DNA from: Planktophila turicensis
GTDB taxonomy: Bacteria > Actinomycetota > Actinomycetes > Nanopelagicales > Nanopelagicaceae
Length of the DNA: 64,000 bases
Strand: one strand, 5' to 3'
NCBI GenBank assembly: GCA_965234405.1
Contig: OZ248346.1
Made by a program: the position numbers and the translations under genes. The notes beneath the pieces were generated by a model, which was not told the origin of the DNA, did no database searches, and was given only the letters and a program-made list of their open reading frames with translations. Below, in pieces: positions 26,934-34,378 of the stretch. How positions within the stretch are numbered: position 1 is the stretch's first letter; each line of letters begins with the position of its first letter.

Positions 26934-29309
26934 ATGAGAGGCCAATTGAGAAAGAGCAGCACTTTTGCCCTTGTTCTCGGCCTTCTCGCCTCACTTCTTC
27001 TTCCAACTCAATCAGTTGCGCTATCAAATTTTAAAGTCGCTCCATCAACTGTGTGGGGTTATACCTATGCAGGTAAGGCAACCGGAGTCGCCGAAACTCG
27101 ACCACCTAAGGTCGCCTACCTTGAACAGAAATCAAAGTTTGTTGTTAACTATAAGAATTTTCCTGAATGGGCGAAGCGAGATTTTCAAGCTGCAGTAGAT
27201 ATCTGGTCAGCAAACTTTGCATCGACGCCACAAATTACTATCGATGCATCTTGGGGACGTTCTGCTTCCTACGGAGTTCTTGGAAGTGCGCGTCCTGGTA
27301 ATTACTACTCAGGTTTCGATGGCGCACCAGATCAGAGCCTTTGGTATCCATCGGCACTTGCCAACGCTCTTGCCGGAAAAGATCTCGAACCAGAAAATCC
27401 TGAGATGGTTATTCAGGTAAATTCATTGGCGCAGTGGAACACTCGCGGAGATGGTTCACCAAAACTCAATGAGTACGATCTTCAATCTGTCTTCTTGCAC
27501 GAGATGGGCCATGGACTCGGATTTCTCTCAACCGATTCATATGATCAATTCTTTGGCTACGGAACTATCGAGCAACCAACTCCATACGATGCCTACGCGC
27601 AACTTCCAGATGGCCGTCGTTTATCTGACCTTCCATCTCCATCTATCGAACTAGGTAAAGCACTTACATCGACACTTGTATGGGCAGGGCCGTTGGGTAT
27701 GGCCGCTAATGGCGGAGCTAAACCAATCTTGTATACACCTGCTCGTTATGAAGAAGGCTCTTCGGTAAGCCATCTCGATGAAGCAACGTATGCAAACCTT
27801 GGCGCTAACTCGATCATGACCCCCAATCTTGATGCGGGTGAAATATTTAGAGAGCCCGGAACCCTTCTGCTTGCGATGATGGAAGACCTGCGCCGTAAGC
27901 CACCTGTAGGCGTTGCAGTTGGTATTCCACAGACTGTTCGTAATGCGACAGCGCTTATCGCCGACAGCTCAGCAATCGTTACCTTTGATCCACCAGCTAA
28001 TGCGCGAACAGCGCAGATCACTAGTTATTCCGTGCGCAATCTCAAGACGGATCAAGTGAAGAGCTCTACAGAATCCCCCATCACATTTACTGGACTTAAG
28101 AATGGCACCAGCTACAGCTTTAGCATCGTTGCCAGCAATACAAATGGAACTTCAGATGCTGTGATTACGGCGCCAATTACTCCGCAGGCTGGGTGGAAAC
28201 GCTTTGTGATTGATGACAAAGCTGATGCGCGTCATGTCACAAGTACTACCTTCAACGGTAAACCTCTTATTGCATATACAGATAGCAAGAGCGGAATTTT
28301 GAAGATTGCGGCTTGGGATGGAAAGTCTTGGAAGCGCACAACTGTCGATGGCGCAGGCGGAACATCAGGAAAGACCAAATCTAAGATCACCAGCACAATC
28401 TCGCTCTGCGTCAATGGATCTGGAACGAAGCAACTGCTCCATATCTTCTACTCAGAAAGCGATGACCGAGACCTTCGCTATGCTACATATGATGGCAAGA
28501 AATTTGTCTACGAAATTGTTGATGGCAATGGTGTTCAGGTAAATGACTATAAGGACCCTGTTCGCGTACGAACCGGAAGTGATGTCAGCGTTTCTAACGC
28601 ATGTGTGGCAACTGCCGGCGGCATTCAAGTCTTCTATCGTGATGAGAGCCAAGGAATTCTCTTAGGTGCAACAAAAGTTAAGGGCTCAACAAAGTGGAGC
28701 TATGAACTTGTTGATGGCGATCGCAAGACTGATGGTCGCAGTACCGGCGATGTTGCATTCCACTTGAAGGCGCTCTTTGATGGCAAGAAGACCTACGTTG
28801 TCTACGACTCTGTATTAACGATCAACCAGAAGAAGCAAGCAACCTCTGGTGAAGTTCGTGTTGCCTCTCGAAATACTCTCTCTGCCGAAGCTTGGAGCTA
28901 CTACAACCTCGACTCTTCAGGTAGCGCTACCCCAATGACTGGCTTTGATATCTCTATTGCCAAGACCTTGAACGGCTTACAAGCGACATGGCTAATCTCT
29001 TCTCCAGCCACAGCGCCTAATCCAAACCGAATTCGTTGGAGCCCAATCCAGAGCATTCCAACTCAGAGCGTTGCCACAAGCGAGAACTATGGAGTTCCCG
29101 GCAAATATCTCAACACCGACGGAGCTTTCATTGCTTACAACTGCCAGCAGAGACTCTGTGTTCTCGACAGCGCGAGAGCAGTGCCTGTCATCAAATTAGT
29201 TTCATCCGAGCAACGTCCAGAAGGAATTGATTCAGCATGGGTTGTTGTCGATCGAGTTCGTTATTTAGTGGCTGGATATAAAGGCCAGCTTTCAATGTTT
29301 CGCCCTTAA
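26934..29309 (+). CDS. Secreted zinc metalloprotease with FN3-like and propeller-like regions
   Basis: This 791-residue exported protein starts with a signal peptide (about residues 1-30). The zinc site HEMGHGLGF is at 189-197. The residue where metzincins have the third ligand (199) is Ser. A likely replacement is His280 in SVSHLDE, followed by a Met-turn-like NSIMTP (Met295), as in matrixin-like bacterial proteases with a long insertion. Residues of about 331-415 form a fibronectin type III-like module. Residues 415-791 contain recurring W/Y-rich segments (LKIAAWDGKSWKR, LRYATYDGKKFVY, LLGATKVKGSTKWSY) suggesting a propeller. The substrate is unknown. It converges with another secreted protein gene, overlapping by 4 bp. 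Confidence 0.78.
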   Translation: MRGQLRKSSTFALVLGLLASLLLPTQSVALSNFKVAPSTVWGYTYAGKATGVAETRPPKVAYLEQKSKFVVNYKNFPEWAKRDFQAAVDIWSANFASTPQITIDASWGRSASYGVLGSARPGNYYSGFDGAPDQSLWYPSALANALAGKDLEPENPEMVIQVNSLAQWNTRGDGSPKLNEYDLQSVFLHEMGHGLGFLSTDSYDQFFGYGTIEQPTPYDAYAQLPDGRRLSDLPSPSIELGKALTSTLVWAGPLGMAANGGAKPILYTPARYEEGSSVSHLDEATYANLGANSIMTPNLDAGEIFREPGTLLLAMMEDLRRKPPVGVAVGIPQTVRNATALIADSSAIVTFDPPANARTAQITSYSVRNLKTDQVKSSTESPITFTGLKNGTSYSFSIVASNTNGTSDAVITAPITPQAGWKRFVIDDKADARHVTSTTFNGKPLIAYTDSKSGILKIAAWDGKSWKRTTVDGAGGTSGKTKSKITSTISLCVNGSGTKQLLHIFYSESDDRDLRYATYDGKKFVYEIVDGNGVQVNDYKDPVRVRTGSDVSVSNACVATAGGIQVFYRDESQGILLGATKVKGSTKWSYELVDGDRKTDGRSTGDVAFHLKALFDGKKTYVVYDSVLTINQKKQATSGEVRVASRNTLSAEAWSYYNLDSSGSATPMTGFDISIAKTLNGLQATWLISSPATAPNPNRIRWSPIQSIPTQSVATSENYGVPGKYLNTDGAFIAYNCQQRLCVLDSARAVPVIKLVSSEQRPEGIDSAWVVVDRVRYLVAGYKGQLSMFRP

Positions 29310-30490
29310 GCGATTGTAAAAATCGCCACTGATTGAGCACTTGTTCTAGCTAAACCAACAAGCCCCACATCTTTCGAATAAGTGAGCGAGAGCGCTTCGG
29401 TCAATTCAGTCGATCCCGATGCACTCGTTACAACTCCCTTTGCATCAAATGAGAGAAGCAAGAGAGATGGAGCAGTAGGCCTCCAACCAGTAACTCCCGA
29501 AACAACTGAATTTGATTGCAGCGCTCCGTAAGTTGTACTTCCTGCGCTTTGAACAAGTGAGCTTCCTGTCGATGGAACGCGAAGTGTCCATGTTGGAGCA
29601 AATGCTGTAGTGAACTTGGTAAATGCCGATTCAATAACCTTGCCAGACTTTACATATCCAGTCAGGGCAAGCGTTGAATCTGCCGCAAGCCAAGAGCGAT
29701 CTGCTTTAGGCGCTGAACTTCTGACTACTGAAGCGAAAACGCCAGTCTTAGAGACTTTAATGAGAACTCCGTCTCGAACTCCTGCCAACTTCTTCCCACC
29801 AAGAGTTTCAGCGCTACTGCCAAATACAGATATAGAACCATCTCCATGTCGAACAACTGCATTCAACTGTGTCTTTGCGGTACCGATTGAAAGTAATTTT
29901 CCAAAAGTTCCTGCGTTATTTGCACTCAGTAGGAAGGGCTTATCTTGCAACTGTCCGACGACAGAGACTCCGGATGAATTTACAGATATTGCATTGATCA
30001 ATGGCGGTGAAAGTTGCGCAGATGAGTATGTAGCAAGGACTTCACCGAGAGCTGAAACTTTCCAGAGAGTGAGAATATTTAAATCACCGCGAAGTTTTGT
30101 GGTGGGTTCAGCAACGACTCCATCTGGATTCTCAGCTTGAATGACGGCAGTTGCTGACTCTGGCGCAGTAATACTGGATACAGCACCTGCAAGCCAGATA
30201 TTTCCCAGCGGATCTACAGCAGTTGCGAGTGCGACTTCATCGGCTCCTGAATCAATGGTCTTCTGCCAGAGCTGCACACCTTTGATATCCATCCCGGTAA
30301 GGAGAATATTTGTATTGGGGCCATCGCTATTGCTTACTATGACAAGTGTTTTTCCAGATACAACCAGTTTTTCGGCGCCAGCAACAGTTGCCACAATAGT
30401 TAACTTCTTTAGTGCAACTGATTTAGGTGCTGCAACCGCAGGCGTTGTTCCAACCAGCAAAAGAACGAGGAGTATTGCAATACGTCTCAT
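29306..30490 (-). CDS. Secreted propeller-like protein of unknown function
   Basis: This 394-residue protein has a clear signal peptide (residues 1-20, ending VAA). The body is Ser/Thr/Ala-rich with repeated beta-strand-like segments, such as GNIWLAGAVSS, SGVSVVGQLQD, GSISVFGSSAET and STLALTGYVKSG. This pattern suits a six- to seven-bladed propeller. No catalytic motif is recognised. The start overlaps the proC stop by one base, so it is co-transcribed with proC, an unlikely functional partner. Its 3' end overlaps the secreted protease gene by 4 bp. I cannot assign a function. Confidence 0.72.
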   Translation of the reverse strand: MRRIAILLVLLLVGTTPAVAAPKSVALKKLTIVATVAGAEKLVVSGKTLVIVSNSDGPNTNILLTGMDIKGVQLWQKTIDSGADEVALATAVDPLGNIWLAGAVSSITAPESATAVIQAENPDGVVAEPTTKLRGDLNILTLWKVSALGEVLATYSSAQLSPPLINAISVNSSGVSVVGQLQDKPFLLSANNAGTFGKLLSIGTAKTQLNAVVRHGDGSISVFGSSAETLGGKKLAGVRDGVLIKVSKTGVFASVVRSSAPKADRSWLAADSTLALTGYVKSGKVIESAFTKFTTAFAPTWTLRVPSTGSSLVQSAGSTTYGALQSNSVVSGVTGWRPTAPSLLLLSFDAKGVVTSASGSTELTEALSLTYSKDVGLVGLARTSAQSVAIFTIA

Positions 30491-31290
30491 TATTGGGCGA
30501 GTTCTCCAGCGCGACGAGCAGATGCTGCCATTGCATCAGCAACTATCTGTGAAATTCCAGCCTCATCAAATACAGCAAGCGCTTCAGCTGTTGCACCCTT
30601 AAGGCTTGTCACCTTTTCGCGAAGTCGAGTTGGCGTATCGCCCGATTCATCGAGAAGGGCCGCTGCTCCGACAATCGTTTGAATGGTTAGGGTGGTTGCA
30701 TCTTCATGAGATAGACCCATTGCAACTGCACCATCGACCATGGCTTCAACAAATCTAAAGAAATATGCAGGACCTGAACCACTTGTTCCGGTGAGCGCGT
30801 TCTGCAGATCTTCAGGAATCTCAATCGCTTTACCGGTTGCAGCAAGAACTGAATCGACAAAGTTCTTCTGTGCATCAGTAACGCCAGCACTGAGTGAATA
30901 CCCAGCCATCCCCTTGCCAATCAGCGTTGGAGTATTAGGCATCACGCGCGCAATGGAGGCATGGTTATTAAGTCCAGCTGAAATACCAGCAATTGTCTTA
31001 CCTGCCAGCAGCGAGATAACAAGGGCGTCACTTTGAAGGCGTGGGGCAATCTCGGGAATGAGTTCAGAAAGACCCTGAGGTTTGATACCAAGCATTACTA
31101 CATCACTTGTCTTCAAAGCTTCATCGAGAGGCTTAATTGATATTCCATACTTTGTAACGAGCTCTTCGCCTCTTTCAGAGCGGCGTACAACAGCGGTAAT
31201 TGAAGGTGCAGGAACACCTGAACGAATGAGGGCAGCAATGAAAGCTTCGCCCATTACACCCGCACCAACTACTGCTATCTGATTAGCCAT
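30490..31290 (-). CDS. proC: Pyrroline-5-carboxylate reductase
   Basis: This enzyme performs the last step of proline synthesis, NAD(P)H-dependent reduction of pyrroline-5-carboxylate. The 266-residue protein has the Rossmann motif IAVVGAGVMGEAF at the N-terminus. It also has IKPQ and the family signature TGTSGSGPAYFFRFVEAM near residue 165. TACTCT stands exactly 6 bases before the ATG, so the gene is probably leaderless. It diverges across 30 bp from the Cys-rich gene upstream of radA. Confidence 0.95.
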   Translation of the reverse strand: MANQIAVVGAGVMGEAFIAALIRSGVPAPSITAVVRRSERGEELVTKYGISIKPLDEALKTSDVVMLGIKPQGLSELIPEIAPRLQSDALVISLLAGKTIAGISAGLNNHASIARVMPNTPTLIGKGMAGYSLSAGVTDAQKNFVDSVLAATGKAIEIPEDLQNALTGTSGSGPAYFFRFVEAMVDGAVAMGLSHEDATTLTIQTIVGAAALLDESGDTPTRLREKVTSLKGATAEALAVFDEAGISQIVADAMAASARRAGELAQ

Positions 31291-31296
31291 GGTGAA

Positions 31297-31312
31297 AGAG
31301 TACGCGTAGGCT
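31297..31312. promoter_or_regulatory. Divergent promoters in a 30-bp gap (proC / Cys-rich gene)
   Basis: On the minus strand TACTCT (31302-31297) precedes the proC ATG by 6 bases. On the plus strand TAGGCT (31307-31312) precedes the other ATG by 8 bases. Only 4 bases separate the two -10 elements. The polymerase footprints must overlap, and each upstream promoter half lies in the opposite gene. Confidence 0.6.
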
Positions 31313-31320
31313 CTGCGACT

Positions 31321-32130
31321 ATGTCAGAGATAAAGCCAGGTTTCGCTCGCGACTGGGTCGAATTCACAGATCCAAATGATGAAGAAGAAATCTTTAAGTG
31401 TGATCTGACCTGGTTGACCTCCTTCTGGACCTGCATCTACGGCGATGGTTGCCAAGGTGTATTTAAGGACCGTCCCAATGATGGGTGTTGCACAGAAGGT
31501 GCGATGTACTCAGATGAGGCCGATGAAGAGCGCACTCGTAAAGCGGCAGAATATTTAACGCCAGATATGTGGCAGTTCTATGAAGAAGCTCGTCCAAAGA
31601 AACCAGGCGGACAACTTCGCATCACAGATTTAGATGAAGATAAAGAACGCAAAACTCGTACTGTTAACGATGCCTGCATCTTCCTTAACCGCAAAGGTTA
31701 TGAAGCTCCAGGATTTACTGGTTCATTTGGTTGCGTACTTCACCACCTCGCACAGAAGCGTGGCATTCACTTTGTAGATACAAAGCCAGATGTATGTTGG
31801 CAACTTCCTTTGCGACGTAGCTATGAAACTCGTGAAGTCGGCGAGCGCGAATATTCAGTAACAGTCATCGGCGAATACGAACGCCTTGGTTGGGGCGATG
31901 GCGGTGATGATTTCGATTGGTACTGCACAAGCAATACCGATGCACATGTCGGAAGCGAACCTGTCTACATCTCAAATAAGGCTGAACTTTCACAGTTGAT
32001 GGGTAAGGATGCCTATGCAATCCTGGCCGAACACTGCGACCGCCGTATCCAAGGTATCCGCGATGCGCAGGCGCGCTCGTTGCCGCTCTTCGTTATTCAA
32101 CACCCAGCAACTATCGCCGCCGGCAAGTAG
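31321..32130 (+). CDS. Conserved cysteine-rich protein, function unknown
   Basis: This 269-residue cytoplasmic protein has no signal peptide or helix-rich membrane region. It is rich in Cys and acidic residues. An N-terminal cluster is visible (KCDLTWLTSFWTC, DGCQG, DGCC), and further single cysteines follow in NDACIFL, FGCVLHH, PDVCWQ, WYCTS and EHCD. The arrangement suggests metal or cluster binding, as in YkgJ-type chelating domains, but I cannot name the family with certainty. It lies 26 bp upstream of radA on the same strand, although radA has its own leaderless-type promoter. Confidence 0.7.
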   Translation: MSEIKPGFARDWVEFTDPNDEEEIFKCDLTWLTSFWTCIYGDGCQGVFKDRPNDGCCTEGAMYSDEADEERTRKAAEYLTPDMWQFYEEARPKKPGGQLRITDLDEDKERKTRTVNDACIFLNRKGYEAPGFTGSFGCVLHHLAQKRGIHFVDTKPDVCWQLPLRRSYETREVGEREYSVTVIGEYERLGWGDGGDDFDWYCTSNTDAHVGSEPVYISNKAELSQLMGKDAYAILAEHCDRRIQGIRDAQARSLPLFVIQHPATIAAGK

Positions 32131-32144
32131 TCAGCTCCTTCCTC

Positions 32145-32150
32145 TAACCT
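32145..32150 (+). promoter_or_regulatory. Leaderless-type -10 of radA
   Basis: TAACCT at 32145-32150 is followed by 6 bases and the radA ATG at 32157. No Shine-Dalgarno sequence is present. radA and mutY can therefore be expressed apart from the upstream Cys-rich gene. Confidence 0.6.
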
Positions 32151-32156
32151 ACGACT

Positions 32157-33524
32157 ATGGCCAAGGTTGAGAAGGATCCATTCCGCTGTACCGAATGTGG
32201 TTGGACATCCCAGAAATGGGTAGGCCGCTGTGGTGAATGCCAAGCTTGGGGATCTGTCGAAGAGTTAGCTGCTCCTAAGAAGCTCTCACTCGTTGCAGGT
32301 TCTGTTACCTCTAAAGCAACTCCTATCGGCGATGTCGATCTCTCATCCGCCCGTGCACGCGCAACCGGCGTCTCTGAACTCGATCGCGTACTTGGTGGAG
32401 GCTTAGTTCCAGGTGCTGCAATCTTGCTCGCCGGCGAACCTGGTGTTGGTAAATCAACTCTTCTCTTATCTGTTGCGGCACAAACTGCAGCTAAAGGAAT
32501 TCCTGCGCTCTATATCTCTGGCGAAGAATCAGCATCCCAAGTTCGTCTGCGTGCAGAACGTATCAACGCAGTAGATCCTCAGTTATTCCTGGCATCTGAA
32601 ACAGATTTAGGTGCAGTCATTGCACATATCGATGCGGTGAAACCCGAACTTTTGATTATCGACTCTGTGCAGACTATCGGATCATCGACTGCTGATGGTT
32701 CACCTGGTGGAGTAACTCAGGTGCGCGAAGTTGCTGGTGCACTTATTCGCATCTGTAAAGACCGCGATATCACTCTCTTGTTAGTCGGACATGTCACCAA
32801 AGATGGATCTATTGCAGGCCCTCGTCTTCTCGAACATATCGTCGATGTTGTTCTGCAATTTGAAGGCGAACGTCATTCGCGCCTTCGTTTGATCCGTGCC
32901 ATTAAGAACCGTTTTGGCGCCAGCGATGAGGTTGGGTGTTTCGATCTCAGCGATACCGGAATCGAAAGCGTTCTCGATCCCACTGGTCTCTTTACATCCC
33001 GTCACGCCGAACCAGTGCCAGGAACTTGCGTCACCGTCACTCTCGAAGGTCGCCGTCCGCTCCTTGCTGAAATTCAAGCGCTCGTCAGTGCGGGGCGTGA
33101 AAACGATTTCGGAAATGCCCGTCGCGTTACTAGCGGCCTTGATTCAGCACGTACTTCAATGACTCTCGCTGTCCTCGAACTACGCGCACATATTCGCGTC
33201 GGTGGTCGCGATGTCTATGCCGCAACTGTCGGCGGAATGAAGATGTCTGAACCTGCTGCAGATTTAGCACTCGCTCTCGCTGTCGCATCTGCTGCAAAAG
33301 GTTTAGCTCTTCCTGCAGATCTCGTCGCCATCGGTGAAGTTGGACTTGCGGGTGAAATCCGCAAAGTAAGCGGCGTATCTCGTCGCCTCGCTGAGGCATA
33401 TCGCCTTGGCTTTAAGCGCGCCCTTGTTCCAACAGGTTCTGATGTAAAGATCGATGGAATGGAAATCGTTGAAGTTTCTAGACTTGATCAAGCGCTGCAG
33501 CGAGTAAAAATCACCGGCGAATAA
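32157..33524 (+). CDS. radA: DNA repair protein RadA (Sms)
   Basis: RadA is a RecA-related ATPase that drives branch migration and helps process recombination intermediates. The 455-residue protein has an N-terminal zinc finger (CTEC ... CGEC, residues 11-29). It has Walker A GEPGVGKST near residue 98, the RadA-specific KNRFGASDE motif near residue 250 and a C-terminal Lon-like domain. It overlaps mutY by one base (TAATG). In many actinobacteria disA follows radA; here it does not. Confidence 0.96.
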   Translation: MAKVEKDPFRCTECGWTSQKWVGRCGECQAWGSVEELAAPKKLSLVAGSVTSKATPIGDVDLSSARARATGVSELDRVLGGGLVPGAAILLAGEPGVGKSTLLLSVAAQTAAKGIPALYISGEESASQVRLRAERINAVDPQLFLASETDLGAVIAHIDAVKPELLIIDSVQTIGSSTADGSPGGVTQVREVAGALIRICKDRDITLLLVGHVTKDGSIAGPRLLEHIVDVVLQFEGERHSRLRLIRAIKNRFGASDEVGCFDLSDTGIESVLDPTGLFTSRHAEPVPGTCVTVTLEGRRPLLAEIQALVSAGRENDFGNARRVTSGLDSARTSMTLAVLELRAHIRVGGRDVYAATVGGMKMSEPAADLALALAVASAAKGLALPADLVAIGEVGLAGEIRKVSGVSRRLAEAYRLGFKRALVPTGSDVKIDGMEIVEVSRLDQALQRVKITGE

Positions 33525-34372
33525 TGCTCGAGAAAGAGATCATTTCTTGGTTTAAGAAGAATAAACGTGATCTCCCATGGCGCAAGACCGATACATGGGG
33601 TGTTCTCGTCTCTGAGTTCATGTTGCAACAAACACCAGTCAATCGAGTTCTTCCGGTTTACACCGAATGGATGAAACGCTGGCCAACTCCTGCAAAGCTA
33701 GCTAAAGCAACACCTGCCGAAGTAATTACTGCATGGGGCCGTCTTGGTTATCCCCGTCGAGCTTTACGTTTACATGAATGCGCCAAGGTGATTACATCTG
33801 AATACAAAGGCGTTATTCCGCGTGAAGAGTCTGAGCTGCGCAAACTTCCAGGAATCGGTGAGTACACAGCCGCTGCAATGGTTGCCTTCGCATTCGAGGG
33901 TCGTTCTCTTGTTCTCGATATCAATATTCGCCGCCTCTTTGCGCGCATTATTGATGGAGTAGAAACACCTAAGTTGTCGGCAACTAAAGATGAGAAATCA
34001 CGTTATGAAGCGCTGATTCCGAAGAAGGACCCGCATTTGTGGGCCGCGGCCACAATGGAGCTCGGTGCACTTGTCTGTACTTCACAATCGCCTAAATGTG
34101 GAATCTGCCCTGTTGCAAACGATTGCATCTGGCGCAGCCTTGATTATCCAAAGTCAGATGTTGTAAAGCGCACACAGAGTTGGCATGGCACTGATCGCCA
34201 ATGTCGCGGAACTGTTGTTCAAGCACTTCGTGAAAATGATGTGCTGACTAAAGCGCAGATAGCTCAGTTATGGGATGTTCCATCTCAGCTCGAGAAGGCG
34301 TTAGTAACGCTGCTTGATGATGGGCTTATTGAACTTCGCGGTAAAGAAAAATTCTCTCTACCGCGAAGCTAG
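33524..34372 (+). CDS. mutY: A/G-specific adenine glycosylase
   Basis: MutY removes adenine mispaired with 8-oxoguanine. The 282-residue enzyme has WRKTDTWGVLVSEFMLQQT at the N-terminus. The helix-hairpin-helix LPGIGEYTAAAMVAFAF is present, with the catalytic Asp in VLDINIRR. The [4Fe-4S] site is CTSQSPKCGICPVANDC (C-x6-C-x2-C-x5-C). At this length it lacks the C-terminal NUDIX-like 8-oxoG recognition domain of the E. coli enzyme. A short winged-helix-like segment takes its place, as in other actinobacteria. It is coupled to radA and converges on clpC with 6 bp between stops. Confidence 0.94.
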   Translation: MLEKEIISWFKKNKRDLPWRKTDTWGVLVSEFMLQQTPVNRVLPVYTEWMKRWPTPAKLAKATPAEVITAWGRLGYPRRALRLHECAKVITSEYKGVIPREESELRKLPGIGEYTAAAMVAFAFEGRSLVLDINIRRLFARIIDGVETPKLSATKDEKSRYEALIPKKDPHLWAAATMELGALVCTSQSPKCGICPVANDCIWRSLDYPKSDVVKRTQSWHGTDRQCRGTVVQALRENDVLTKAQIAQLWDVPSQLEKALVTLLDDGLIELRGKEKFSLPRS

Positions 34373-34378
34373 CAATAA

